NCBI RefSeq assembly: GCF_900170035.1
Contig: NZ_LT828543.1
Span: 169,214-233,213, forward strand
Source of the DNA: Desulfamplus magnetovallimortis
GTDB taxonomy: Bacteria > Desulfobacterota > Desulfobacteria > Desulfobacterales > Desulfobacteraceae
Length of the DNA: 64,000 nucleotides
Direction: 5' to 3'
Shown: one piece after another, positions 1 through 8,969 of the stretch
Layout of the letters: each line of letters starts with the position of its first letter
How positions within the stretch are numbered: position 1 is the stretch's first letter
Position numbers and translations under genes: made by a program
The notes under the pieces: model-generated
Databases searched by the model: none
What the model saw: only the letters and a program-made list of their open reading frames with translations
What the model was told of the DNA's origin: nothing

Positions 1-92
1 ATTATTTATCCTGAGCATCCTTTTCATCCTGGTTATCCTGATTCAGACAAATTCAATAACTACCGAAAAAGCAATCAAGTGTCGATTTTGAG
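1..92 (-). repeat. MITE-1 element, truncated by window edge
   Basis: This is the left-end half (read on the minus strand) of the ~175-bp family found complete at 9756, 26995, 40676, 44586 and 54519. It contains the ATCCTGGTTATCCTG core and ends with GTCGATTTTGAG. Its other half lies outside the window, so a target duplication cannot be tested. Confidence 0.85.
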
Positions 93-149
93 AATGTATC
101 TTTAAGTCTTAAAAAATGCCGGCTTACAGCCTGAAAAGGAAATATTGGT

Positions 150-1583
150 ATGAATACAATTCTGGTTATTGATGACGATGATCAACTGCGAATAAGCTTT
201 TGCAAGCTGCTTAGGGAAGAGCAATATGATGTTATTGGTGCTGCATCCGGTGAAGCTGGAATTGAGATCGTGCAGCAGAAGGTAATTGATCTTGTGATTC
301 TGGACATGCGTCTTCCAGGCATGAATGGCATGGAAACTTTCATTAAGATCAAGGAGATAGACTCAAGGCTTCCAGTAATTATAGTCACAGCCTTTGGAAC
401 CACGGAAATCGCCATTGAAGCAACCAAAATGGGGGCCTACGACTATGTACTTAAACCCTTTGATGTCCCTGAAATGCTCACTCTTATAAAACAGGCCATA
501 GAGGCTGGCTACTGCATGAGGGCACCTGTGGCAGTTGATGCGGAACCCGGCCTTGAAGCAGATGTTTCAGGGGATGCCATTATAGGCCAGAGTCGCCTGA
601 TGCAAAATGTCTATAAAGCCATTGGAATGGTTTCCAAGACAGATGCAACGGTTTTAATAAGGGGAGAGTCAGGAACAGGAAAGGAGCTTGTGGCACGGGC
701 AGTATATCAACACGGAATTCGGGCAAATAAAGCCTTTCTTATTATCAACTGCGTTGCCATTCCTGAAAATCTTCTGGAAAGTGAGCTTTTCGGATATGAA
801 AAGGGAGCTTTTACAGGTGCGTCCCAGCGCCATATAGGAAAGATCGAACAGGCCAATGGAGGAACTGTCTTTCTGGATGAGATAGGGGATATGCCCCTGA
901 ACATTCAGGCAAAAATTTTAAGGCTTTTACAGGAAAAGAACATTGAGCGCCTTGGAGGAGAAGAGACCATCCCTGTTGATGTCCGAATAATTGCCGCCAC
1001 CAACAAGCATCTTGAACAGGCCATTGAAGATGGAAGTTTTCGGGAAGATCTCTATTTCAGGCTTAAAGTTGTCACAATTGAACTACCTCCGCTGCGGGAA
1101 CGCAAAGAGGATATTGAAAATCTTGTGAACCACTACATTTCAAAATTTTCAATGGATTTAAAAATTGATAATCCGGGGATTCAGAAACAGGCCATGTCTC
1201 TTTTGAGCCGATATGAGTGGCCTGGCAATATAAGGGAGCTATCCAATATGGTTCATAAGCTGCTCATTTTTAACAGAGGGGCGCCGGTTTCGGCCTTTGA
1301 TGTTGAACAGATTGTTAACCGGAAGGAAGATATCAGAAGGGAAAAAAGAGTTGAAATGTCTCTTCTTAATGAATGGGTACGCCAGCTACTCTCTGATCCT
1401 TCAGAGCCATACCGCTTTGATGATTTTATGGACACCCTTGCCCGCATTGTCATTTCAGAGGCTCTTGAGCTTACCAACGGCAACCGTTCCCAGGCAGCCA
1501 AAATTTTGGGTATATCAAGACCTACGCTCCATGCAAGGATTGAAAAATATCAGATTCATTGCAGGGCGCAGGTTGTATCATGA
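150..1583 (+). CDS. sigma-54-dependent response regulator (NtrC family)
   Basis: A two-component transcription activator that remodels sigma-54 RNA polymerase with ATP. Of its 477 residues, 1-120 form a receiver with an acidic pocket (D8-D11), phospho-acceptor D52 and the conserved K in YVLKPF. Residues ~145-370 are the AAA+ domain, with Walker A GESGTGKE near 172, the sigma-54 contact loop GAFTGA at 219-224 and Walker [10 protein letters not shown] Fis-type helix-turn-helix ([20 protein letters not shown]) lies at the C-terminus. The architecture is complete and of usual length. No kinase gene adjoins it inside the window; the partner may lie upstream of base 1. It converges on ridA, with a hairpin repeat in the gap. 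Confidence 0.95.
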   Translation: MNTILVIDDDDQLRISFCKLLREEQYDVIGAASGEAGIEIVQQKVIDLVILDMRLPGMNGMETFIKIKEIDSRLPVIIVTAFGTTEIAIEATKMGAYDYVLKPFDVPEMLTLIKQAIEAGYCMRAPVAVDAEPGLEADVSGDAIIGQSRLMQNVYKAIGMVSKTDATVLIRGESGTGKELVARAVYQHGIRANKAFLIINCVAIPENLLESELFGYEKGAFTGASQRHIGKIEQANGGTVFLDEIGDMPLNIQAKILRLLQEKNIERLGGEETIPVDVRIIAATNKHLEQAIEDGSFREDLYFRLKVVTIELPPLRERKEDIENLVNHYISKFSMDLKIDNPGIQKQAMSLLSRYEWPGNIRELSNMVHKLLIFNRGAPVSAFDVEQIVNRKEDIRREKRVEMSLLNEWVRQLLSDPSEPYRFDDFMDTLARIVISEALELTNGNRSQAAKILGISRPTLHARIEKYQIHCRAQVVS

Positions 1584-1591
1584 ATAAGGAT

Positions 1592-1676
1592 TTACCATGA
1601 AAATGACTATCATTTTTATATTGGGGGTGATTGATACGCAACCATGCCCGTTTACCATGAAAATGACTATCATTTA
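1592..1676. repeat. Mini-hairpin element HP-2, one full and one half copy
   Basis: A full unit (1592-1654, inverted orientation) is bounded by TTA. It is followed directly by a second half unit (1652-1676) that repeats the CCATGAAAATGACTATCATT arm. It fills the gap between two convergent genes, 8 bp from each stop codon, so its AAAATGA/TCATTTT stem could act as a bidirectional transcript end. That role is inference. Confidence 0.8.
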
Positions 1677-1683
1677 TCAGTGG

Positions 1684-2064
1684 TTAGAGCTGGAAAACAG
1701 CCTCAACTTCCAGCGCAGCTCCAAGAGGAAGAGCTGCCACCTGAAAGGCGCTTCTGGCAGGAAAAGGTTCCTTAAAATATAGAGCATAAATTTTGTTCAC
1801 GGCCTGAAAATCGGTAATATCTGAAAGAAAAACTGTTGTCTTCACAGCATTGTCAAGAGTTGTTCCGGCAGCTTCGGCAATGGCAGCAATATTTTTAAAG
1901 ACCTGATGCGCATGGTCTTCAATTGAGCCTTCAGGAATCTTGCCGGTTGCAGGATCAATTGGAATCTGGCCGGATGTAAAAAGAAGGTTGTCGGTAATGA
2001 CTCCCTGGGAATATGGGCCTATTGCTGCTGGTGCATTTGGGGTTGATACGTTTTTTTTTGACAT
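1684..2064 (-). CDS. ridA: RidA family reactive intermediate/imine deaminase
   Basis: RidA (YjgF/UK114) hydrolyses reactive 2-aminoacrylate-type enamines/imines to keto acids and ammonia in the cytosol. The 126-residue length is typical. Family hallmarks are visible: the N-terminal IGPYSQGV, LLFTSGQIPIDP, VFKNIAAIAEAAG, and the C-terminal FPARSAFQVAALPLGA segment containing the substrate-carboxylate arginine, followed by the active-site glutamate region (LEVEA). The ATG is preceded by a GGAGAAGGAG ribosome-binding site. It is a monocistronic gene convergent with the sigma-54 regulator. Confidence 0.95.
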   Translation of the reverse strand: MSKKNVSTPNAPAAIGPYSQGVITDNLLFTSGQIPIDPATGKIPEGSIEDHAHQVFKNIAAIAEAAGTTLDNAVKTTVFLSDITDFQAVNKIYALYFKEPFPARSAFQVAALPLGAALEVEAVFQL

Positions 2065-2106
2065 TGTTTTCTCCTTCTCCTTTAATTTTTTTCATATTAA
2101 CATCTC

Positions 2107-2264
2107 TATAACATACATGGCAGACACATCTGCCACAACGAAGCATGAAAGTCCTGAGAAGCCTTTAATCACGGGGACTTTCTTATAACGGCCATGGCAG
2201 GACCTTCTGCCTCAACGAAGCATGAAAGCCCCGCGCAACCAAAAACGGCGGGGACTTTAATATA
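2107..2264. repeat. Family-3 palindromic repeat, two tandem copies
   Basis: Two ~80-bp units share a TATA junction at 2184-2187. Each contains TGGCAG...CTGCC and CATGAAAG...GGGGACTTT stem arms. The same unit occurs at 12479-12635, 27194-27433 and 38480-38563. It lies just upstream of ridA. Confidence 0.8.
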
Positions 2265-2390
2265 AAAATATTTGGCATCCTTCATATCATGCAGAAAGTA
2301 CTTTACACTTTCCGGAACAGGCTACCAGAAAAACCGGCATTGTGTTCAGGAAAATGTTAACTGGCAAATGAAAGATGCCAAATATTTATA
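2261..2390. repeat. Family-4 palindromic element with long inverted ends
   Basis: About 130 bp. The left end (TATAAAAATATTTGGCATCC) and right end are near-perfect inverted copies over ~23 bp with one indel. The inside carries the TTTACACTTT motif shared with the other family-4 copies (35901, 49588, 57976, 61027, 61855, 62182). It has no coding capacity. Confidence 0.75.
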
Positions 2391-2413
2391 TTTTAAAATA
2401 AATATTTTTACTC

Positions 2414-2451
2414 CTTCCATTGTGGCGGACATCCGCCATCTACGTCATATA
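2414..2451. repeat. Family-3 repeat fragment
   Basis: A 38-bp piece with the TTGTGGCGG...CCGCCA hairpin found at 27194 and 38480; the rest of the unit is missing. Confidence 0.6.
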
Positions 2452-2560
2452 GCTATTTCCATTTTATCTCCTGCAAAAGCAACTATTGCATTTGCAAATT
2501 TATACTTAAAAATAATAAATCTCAAGCAGATGTTATATTTGTTTAAGTCGTTGGTAATTA

Positions 2561-2625
2561 ATTCTGGGCATCCTAATTCAGACAGTATTAACAAGGCTCA
2601 AAAGATCATAGGTATCGATTTTTAG
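2561..2625 (+). repeat. MITE-1 right-end fragment
   Basis: It matches the right third of the MITE-1 family (CCTAATTCAGACAGTATTAACAAGGC then ATCATAGGTATCGATTTT, each read in part). The left part and terminal GAG are lost, which suggests decay. Confidence 0.7.
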
Positions 2626-2643
2626 AATATAGACAAATGGGGC

Positions 2644-2839
2644 GTGAATCTGGCAAGAGCCATGGTAAAAAATGATATTGTTTCAGGCATGGATAAAAAA
2701 GTATTGGACAACAGGCTGCTGATGGGTGCTATATTAATTCAGCAGTGAGGATGTACGAGCTTCGGCAACCCGTCTTTTGGGCCTGTCTGAAAACCTTACA
2801 GATCTTGTAGTGTTCTTTCAAGGTTTGATTGTCGGTTAA
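2644..2839 (+). pseudogene. Possible decayed 3' end of a sigma-54 regulator gene
   Basis: One frame (from GTG 2644 to TGA 2746) reads into a second frame (2747-2839). The second frame contains RASATRLLGLSEN, which resembles the Fis-type helix-turn-helix that ends NtrC-family proteins (compare [14 protein letters not shown] in the gene at 150). The frame break and the lack of anything upstream suggest a remnant. The similarity is short, so it could be chance. Otherwise the gap 2626-2918 holds nothing recognisable. Confidence 0.25.
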
Positions 2840-2918
2840 AAAAAACCTTGAACCTTTGAACTTTCTTAAAAATAACCCGACACTTTAAACTTGAAGAACC
2901 AGTAGGCAAATTCAGGAT

Positions 2919-5246
2919 ATGATTCAAAAAAGAAGCTCCTCAAAAAAAACTGACAGAGAGCCATTGCTTGCCAGATCACCTGCAAGTTCAATATCGAGAC
3001 AGCTTGCAATCAGCCTTGGATTGACAGTTGTCTCGGTTTTGCTTGTTGTATTTCTTGTCGGCTCTATATTCAGCTATAAATATCATCTCAATCAGTTGAA
3101 TGAGAGAGGTAATGAGCTCATCAGGGATTTAGCGGGAATTTTTAGAAATCCGATGTGGAATCTGGACTTTGCAACTATAAAGCAGACAGGTGACCTTGCT
3201 TTCAGAAATGATCTGGTGGATGAGATAGTTATTGTTTTTTTTGATGCAAAAAGAGAAAATGTTATTTTTTCAAAAGATAAAAGTGAATCTTCATCCTGGC
3301 TGAACCTGAGTCAGGATATCACATTCAATGACAAAGCCATAGGCAATGTAAAAATTGGTGTCACCACCAACGCAATACGCAAAAGCCTGTACTCGTTTTT
3401 GAGTTATTTCAGCGTTGTGCTTTTTCTTATTTTTATATCAATTCTTCTTGCCACCCGATTTTTTATAAAAAGATACCTCAATGCCCCCCTTGATCAGCTC
3501 AATACCGTTTTATATTCATATTCTCGGGGAAATTACACAATTCCCCACAGTCCATTTACCAACAGGGAGTTTCAGAGGGTCGGAGCTGTACTCTATCACA
3601 TGGGAGAGACCATCAGGCAACAGATTGAGAAGTTGAGCCAGGCAGATCGTCTTTTCAACAATATAAAAGAGATGATTTTCCGTATGCGTATTCCTGAAGG
3701 TTACTGTGAATATGTCAATCCTGCTGTGGAAGATGTGCTTGGGTATTCGGTTGAAGCTGTCAAAAGCACTCCGGATATTCTTGTCAAAATAATTCATCCT
3801 GATTTCAGGGAAGAGCTTTCAAAGGTGTGGAAAAACATCCTGGAAAACAAACTTGCTCCAAGCTATGTATATAAAATTCTGGATTCTGAGGGAAAAACAA
3901 GGTGGATACATCAATCCAATATTGCCATAAGAGATGACAATGGAAAAATTGTTGCTATTGAGGGATGCTGTACCAACATCACAGAGCAGAAAATTGCCCG
4001 TATGGAAAAAGCAAAACTTGAGGCACAGTTACGTCAGTCACAAAAAATGGAAGCCATCGGGCAGCTTGCAGGGGGCATTGCCCATGATTTCAATAATATT
4101 CTTGGCATGATCATGGGAAATCTGACCCTTGCAAAGTCAGATATTACAGAAGATCATCCTGCATTCCCCAGACTTGATGCCATTGGAATTGCCTCAAAAC
4201 GCGCAAAGGATGTGGTGGCACAGATATTGAGTTTTGGCCGCAAAAAGGAGTTTAAGCATAAACCTGTAAAAGTGGATACTGTTCTTAATGAAGCTCTTGT
4301 GCTTTTAAGGGCAACTATTTCACGCAATATAACTATTGATTTGTATATGGAGAATCAACTGCCATTTATAAAAGGTGATGCCACTCAACTTCATCAGGTA
4401 TTTATAAACATTGCAACCAATGCGGTACATGCCATGGAGGAGAAGGGAGGAGGAACACTTACCATTGAAGCTTCAAGAGCAAAAAATTTTAACAGTCCAT
4501 TTTCCTCCAAAGATGACTCTGAAACAGCATGGCTTCAAATTTATACTCCACCTCCCATAAATAATCTTCCCGATGATGGATATATTAAGGTGATATTTAC
4601 AGATACAGGCTGTGGTATTGATCCTGCCATTCGGGAAAATATACTTGACCCCTATTTTACAACCAAAGCCCCTGACAAGGGAACTGGCCTTGGGCTTTCC
4701 GTTGTTCACGGTATTGTAAAAAATATGGACGGCCATATAATCATCGAAAGTGCTCCTGGAAAAGGGACGCGGATCGCCATTTTTTTTCCGTCACTGTCCG
4801 TTATTCACCATGAAGATGAAAGTGTTTTCAAATCCCCACAAAAAGAGATCTCAAAACCTGAGGAAGTTATGGTTCTTTTTGTGGATGATGAAGAGATGTT
4901 GCAGGAGATGTGCTCCCATGCCCTTGAGCATTTTGGATATAAGGTAAAATCCCATATCTGTCCGGCTGATGCTCTGAAGGAGTTCAGGCAGAACCCATCT
5001 CAATTTAATATTATGCTCACGGATATGAATATGCCCCTACTTTCCGGAGAGGAATTGATTACAGAAGTGCTGGCAATCCAGCCGGAATTGCCTGTAATTG
5101 CATGCAGCGGGGATTCGACATCTTTTGATCTTGATAAAATTAAGGCAAAGGGCACAGTGACTTTTTTGGAAAAGCCCTATGACATATATCAACTGTCAGA
5201 TGTCATTCAGGAGACTTTGAGGATCTCTATTAAATCAAAAAAATGA
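2919..5246 (+). CDS. Membrane-bound PAS hybrid sensor histidine kinase
   Basis: Of 775 residues, the first transmembrane helix is at ~30-52, followed by a ~110-residue extracytoplasmic sensor (starting YKYHLNQLNERG) that I cannot assign. The second helix is at ~160-182. A HAMP-like linker, a PAS domain (~245-355), HisKA with H389 in AGGIAHDFNN and a HATPase (N box NIATNAVHAM, G box GTGLGLS) follow. A C-terminal receiver has phospho-acceptor D702 in LTDMNMP. This is the CckA/NtrB-type HDFNN kinase subfamily with a fused receiver. It lies alone between repeat-filled gaps; its output partner is unknown. Confidence 0.93.
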   Translation: MIQKRSSSKKTDREPLLARSPASSISRQLAISLGLTVVSVLLVVFLVGSIFSYKYHLNQLNERGNELIRDLAGIFRNPMWNLDFATIKQTGDLAFRNDLVDEIVIVFFDAKRENVIFSKDKSESSSWLNLSQDITFNDKAIGNVKIGVTTNAIRKSLYSFLSYFSVVLFLIFISILLATRFFIKRYLNAPLDQLNTVLYSYSRGNYTIPHSPFTNREFQRVGAVLYHMGETIRQQIEKLSQADRLFNNIKEMIFRMRIPEGYCEYVNPAVEDVLGYSVEAVKSTPDILVKIIHPDFREELSKVWKNILENKLAPSYVYKILDSEGKTRWIHQSNIAIRDDNGKIVAIEGCCTNITEQKIARMEKAKLEAQLRQSQKMEAIGQLAGGIAHDFNNILGMIMGNLTLAKSDITEDHPAFPRLDAIGIASKRAKDVVAQILSFGRKKEFKHKPVKVDTVLNEALVLLRATISRNITIDLYMENQLPFIKGDATQLHQVFINIATNAVHAMEEKGGGTLTIEASRAKNFNSPFSSKDDSETAWLQIYTPPPINNLPDDGYIKVIFTDTGCGIDPAIRENILDPYFTTKAPDKGTGLGLSVVHGIVKNMDGHIIIESAPGKGTRIAIFFPSLSVIHHEDESVFKSPQKEISKPEEVMVLFVDDEEMLQEMCSHALEHFGYKVKSHICPADALKEFRQNPSQFNIMLTDMNMPLLSGEELITEVLAIQPELPVIACSGDSTSFDLDKIKAKGTVTFLEKPYDIYQLSDVIQETLRISIKSKK

Positions 5247-5250
5247 ACAA

Positions 5251-5310
5251 AAGGATCTTGTTAATCTTGGGTATCCTGATTCAGACAGTGTTGACAAGGC
5301 TCTAAAGATT
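5251..5310 (+). repeat. MITE-1 right-half fragment
   Basis: It matches the part of MITE-1 running from CTTGTTAATCTTGGG through CAGACAGTGTTGACAAGGC. Both ends are missing. Confidence 0.65.
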
Positions 5311-5733
5311 CTGCCCATACAAAAATGGGCGACAACATAATCAAGCTCAAACATTATGAATTACAACTTTAGAATCTGAAATAATCAAATCAGGCATAAA
5401 AAAGCCGGTAGGCTTATGTTGTTTTTTGCAACAGAGACGTTCGTTTTTGCAACATCCCATTCCTGCCTTTAATTAATGGCTGTTTTAAGCAATTACTTCA
5501 ATTATCCTTTTTAATCACTTCCAGATATTCGTTGCATTCTGAAACAACCCATTCTCACTCTATCACCACACATTTCTGTTTTGCTCATTTTTTCAACAAT
5601 CATTTAAATCATTATGTTTATAAAAATCAAACAGTTAAGGTGGTATTTATAGACATAAAACTAAAGATCAGTCTTACAGAATTTCATGCGGTACACTATT
5701 TGTAATGCAGATGTGCCCAGGAGGTAATCTTGT
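5311..5733. other. Intergenic gap before the usp operon
   Basis: It is AT-rich and has no convincing ORF. The only supported signal is a strong ribosome-binding site AGGAGG (5720-5725) before the ATG at 5734. A promoter for the 5.7-9.8 kb block should lie here, but no clear consensus could be picked. Confidence 0.5.
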
Positions 5734-6180
5734 ATGAATTCTGATTTGCTGGTTATTTTTGAAAATGAGCAGGTATTCCCCGATGCCCTTACCTATGCAA
5801 GGGAGCTTGCCCTTCGCATTGACGCAAGGGTTACCCTTCTCATGCTGGTCTCCATGTCCTTTGCAGGTTCCGGTATTCTGGGAGCAAAACGAAGTGCCCT
5901 TAAAAAGATTGAATCAAGGGCAGGTGCACTTCTGGCAAAATTTTCAGAACCATTCATAAGAGAGAGGATTGAAATTGCCAGTGCCCTTAAAATAGGAGAG
6001 CCGGCACAGGAACTTATAAAGTATCTGGCAGACAGGCCACCATTTAAGGCCATTCTCTGGGGCAGCGGTCAGGAGTTGCCATTTGTGGCAAAGGGAGGCA
6101 GCGGACACTGGCTCAGAAAAGTTACAGCAAGTCTTGAATGCCCTCTTCTGACAATAACAAGAAGAACTCCGCCACAATAA
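5734..6180 (+). CDS. Universal stress protein-like (UspA fold) protein
   Basis: 148 residues with the Usp layout: a short beta strand (DLLVIFEN), an ALTYARELALRIDARVTLL helix-strand, a central ~60 residues, IGEPAQELIKYL, and a C-terminal GSGQ...HWLRKVTASLECPLLTI. This last part corresponds to the nucleotide-binding G-x-G...S-V...CP-V element of Usp proteins, but it is degenerate here (GSGQELPF, no GS pair before the helix). ATP binding is therefore uncertain. It is the first gene of a block running into the SLC13-type permease 27 bp downstream, as cytosolic Usp proteins often accompany transporters. Confidence 0.8.
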   Translation: MNSDLLVIFENEQVFPDALTYARELALRIDARVTLLMLVSMSFAGSGILGAKRSALKKIESRAGALLAKFSEPFIRERIEIASALKIGEPAQELIKYLADRPPFKAILWGSGQELPFVAKGGSGHWLRKVTASLECPLLTITRRTPPQ

Positions 6181-6207
6181 TATTATTACAAAAAAAATGG
6201 AGAAATT

Positions 6208-8106
6208 ATGGAACAACTGACTTCAGAAATGATGATGGTACTCATGATGATAGGAATAGCTGTTTTTCTTTTCATCGTTGAATGGGTAAGGGTGGATGTG
6301 GTTGCCATCCTGATGATGGTAGCACTTCCCCTTCTTCATCTGGTAACCCCGAAAGAGGCGTTTGTGGGGTTGAGCAGTAATGCTGTTGTATCTATCATTG
6401 CAGTTATTATTATCGGTGCCGGCCTTGACAAGACCGGAATGATCAACAAACTTGTCAAACCAGTACTTGTAATTGCAGGTACAAGTACATCAAGGGTCAT
6501 TGTTGCAATATCATGCACAGTGGCAATTATCTCCAGCTTTATGCAGAATATTGGAGCAGCAGCCCTTTTTCTTCCTGCAATCCAGAGGATAAGCAAAATG
6601 CAGAAGATCCCATTGAGCCGACTTCTTATGCCTGTGGGATTCAGTGCCATTCTTGGCGGGACAATTACACTTGTGGGCTGTTCACCACTTATTCTTTTAA
6701 ACGATCTTCTCATTCCCTTTGACCTTGAGCCATTCGGACTTTTTGATGTAACCCCCATAGGTCTTGCACTGGTTGCAAGCGGTATTGCCTGCTTTATTCT
6801 TCTGGGGCGATTTATTCTTCCACAGGGTGAAACAGGCGAATCAGACAATGTGGCTGTATGCACACTTGAGAACGAAGAAATTGAGGGCGATACCCATATT
6901 GATAATGATGATGATCATAATGATGGAAATATAAGGCTTGAGTCTGCCGAAAAACATTCAAGGGAAGGTAATGAGCTCAACAAACGTTATGAGCTTACAA
7001 CCTCTGAAGATTTCATGGATTACAGGGATCCTGTTTTTGTTGATGATCTGAGGCGCAGATATCTTGTGAATGTTCTTGCACTTACTGAACCCCCTGATTT
7101 TAAAACCCTTTCTCCACCTCCGGAAGCGGAAATACGTGCCGGTGTAGATCTTGTTGTATGCGGCAAAAGAAAAGATGTCCTGAGAATGGCGGCTGCCGAG
7201 GAGATGCAATTAAAGGCTTGCATTGAATGTTACGACAAAGAGTTTGATTCAGCCACATCTGGTATTGTGGAAGCTGTTGTCTCGCCAAGATCACATTTTG
7301 TCGGTCAGACAATTGCAGCAATCCGCTTCAATGACAGATTCCGAGTTACACCACTTGAAATTCATCGCCAGGGCGAAATCTACAGAGCAGAAATTGACAA
7401 TATCATGCTCCAGACAGGTGATGTAATAAGTTTTTATGGAACATGGAAAAGGCTTGAGTCCCTCCATAGAGAAGGTGGTCTTCTTTTCAGCATGCCTTCT
7501 GATATTGAAGATATGCGGCCTGAAAAAGCACTTTGGGCAGCCGGATGGCTTATTCTGGCACTGACCATGATAATGTTTTTTAAAATTCAGCTTTCAGTCT
7601 CCCTTATGACAGGTGCTCTAGGGATGGTTATAACCAGGGTTTTGAGTATTGACGAAGCATATCAATCAGTTGACTGGAGGACGATTTTTCTTCTGGCAGG
7701 TCTTATACCACTTGGGATTGCAACGGAAAAGACAGGCACTGCTGCATGGATTGCCGGCACAATCCTTTCCATTATAGGAGATGTTCCCCCCATTGTGCTT
7801 CTAACTGTCATCGGCATACTTTCCACAGTATTTACTCTTGTTATTTCCAATGTTGGTGCAACGGTTCTTCTTGTTCCCCTTGTTGTTAACATGGCACTTG
7901 CTTCAGGAGCAGACCCAAGAATGGCGGCACTTGTTGTGGGGCTTGCCACAAGCAACTCATTTATGTTGCCAACCCATCAGGTAAATGCCCTTTACATGGG
8001 GCCAGGCAGATATCGCACAATTGATTTTATAAAGGCAGGAAGCCTTGTAAGCGTAATTTTTCTGGTGGTTATGATTGCAATGATCAGCCTGATTTACGGA
8101 ATTTAA
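6208..8106 (+). CDS. SLC13/ArsB-NhaD superfamily permease with RCK_C (TrkA-C) insert
   Basis: 632 residues. Two hydrophobic halves (~1-205 and ~440-632, each with several helices and a re-entrant PT/SN-type loop such as FMLPTHQVNALYMGP) flank a cytosolic insert. The insert (~290-420) contains one weak and one clear RCK_C domain (GIVEAVVSPRSHFVGQTI...QTGDVISFYG). This arrangement is known in SLC13-like 'SAC1-type' anion permeases (sulfate, dicarboxylates). The substrate cannot be read from sequence. An acidic, histidine-containing stretch (GDTHIDNDDDHNDGN, ~230-245) links the first membrane half to the RCK part. It follows the usp gene by 27 bp and precedes two kinase-like genes, probably in one operon. 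Confidence 0.88.
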   Translation: MEQLTSEMMMVLMMIGIAVFLFIVEWVRVDVVAILMMVALPLLHLVTPKEAFVGLSSNAVVSIIAVIIIGAGLDKTGMINKLVKPVLVIAGTSTSRVIVAISCTVAIISSFMQNIGAAALFLPAIQRISKMQKIPLSRLLMPVGFSAILGGTITLVGCSPLILLNDLLIPFDLEPFGLFDVTPIGLALVASGIACFILLGRFILPQGETGESDNVAVCTLENEEIEGDTHIDNDDDHNDGNIRLESAEKHSREGNELNKRYELTTSEDFMDYRDPVFVDDLRRRYLVNVLALTEPPDFKTLSPPPEAEIRAGVDLVVCGKRKDVLRMAAAEEMQLKACIECYDKEFDSATSGIVEAVVSPRSHFVGQTIAAIRFNDRFRVTPLEIHRQGEIYRAEIDNIMLQTGDVISFYGTWKRLESLHREGGLLFSMPSDIEDMRPEKALWAAGWLILALTMIMFFKIQLSVSLMTGALGMVITRVLSIDEAYQSVDWRTIFLLAGLIPLGIATEKTGTAAWIAGTILSIIGDVPPIVLLTVIGILSTVFTLVISNVGATVLLVPLVVNMALASGADPRMAALVVGLATSNSFMLPTHQVNALYMGPGRYRTIDFIKAGSLVSVIFLVVMIAMISLIYGI

Positions 8107-8143
8107 ATTTTGAACCCGAACTTTATAAGGAATTTAATATAAA

Positions 8144-8956
8144 ATGGCCATTATAACTATTTCACGTGGGTCACATTCCATGGGCAAGGCAGTTGCTGAA
8201 AGGGTGGCTGAAAAGCTCGGCTACAGAATTATAAGCCGGGATCTGCTTCTTAAGACAAGTGACAAATTTCAGGTTCCCCAGCATACACTGCTCCAGGCTA
8301 TACATGACGCCCCTGGTATTTTTGAAAGATATAAACATACCAAACAGATTTACATGGCATATATACGTTCTGCACTTGTGGAGATGGTTGCAGAAGGTGA
8401 AGTTGTCTATCACGGACTTGCAGGGCATCTTCTTCTAAAGGGTCTTGATCATGTTCTCAAGATCAGGATAACAGCAAACTTAGAGGGGCGTATTGCCAGA
8501 AAGGTGAAAGAAGAGGGCCTTACAGAGCAAAAAGCAAGATCCATTATTATGGATGATGATGAACAGAGAAGAAAGTGGACACGAAAAATATATGAAACAG
8601 ACCCATGGGACAGCTCCCTTTACGATATGGTGATATGCATAGATAAGCTCTCCATTGAAAATGCCGTTGATTTTATATCTTCTGCTGCCTTGACAGAGCC
8701 ATTCAGGAAAACCGAGGCAACACTTAAAAAATCCCAGGATCTCCTTATTGCATGCAATGTCAAGGCCGCCTTGGTGGAAGATTTTTCAGATGCCAATGTC
8801 ACATGTGAATATGGCAATGCTCTTGTATATTCAACTGAAAAGGATGCCCATAATATAAAATTTAAAAAAATTCTGGATCGTCTGAGAAAAGAGAACTCCA
8901 GAATTTATAATCTTGAAGTTCATACAGGGGTTACGGCTCCCATAAATGCCGTCTAA
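8144..8956 (+). CDS. Cytidylate kinase-like family protein with BON-like C-terminus
   Basis: 270 residues. The N-terminal ~190 resemble the cytidylate kinase-like family: a P-loop-type start TISRGSHSMGKAVAERVA (GSHSMGKA at 9-16, Ala instead of Ser/Thr after the lysine), LGYRIISRDLL, GLAGHLLLKG, and the arginine-rich lid region QRRKWTRKIYETDPWDSSLYD. Residues ~195-265 look like a BON-type domain (VKAALVEDFSDANV...). The true substrate of this family is not established; the name does not imply CMP kinase activity. It lies 37 bp after the permease gene and is followed 13 bp later by a paralogue. Confidence 0.82.
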   Translation: MAIITISRGSHSMGKAVAERVAEKLGYRIISRDLLLKTSDKFQVPQHTLLQAIHDAPGIFERYKHTKQIYMAYIRSALVEMVAEGEVVYHGLAGHLLLKGLDHVLKIRITANLEGRIARKVKEEGLTEQKARSIIMDDDEQRRKWTRKIYETDPWDSSLYDMVICIDKLSIENAVDFISSAALTEPFRKTEATLKKSQDLLIACNVKAALVEDFSDANVTCEYGNALVYSTEKDAHNIKFKKILDRLRKENSRIYNLEVHTGVTAPINAV

Positions 8957-8969
8957 TAAGGAGGATATC

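Noticed and set aside
2272-2625. 117-codon open frame
   Set aside because: It runs across a family-4 element, a family-3 fragment and a MITE-1 fragment; the sequence is explained by repeats.
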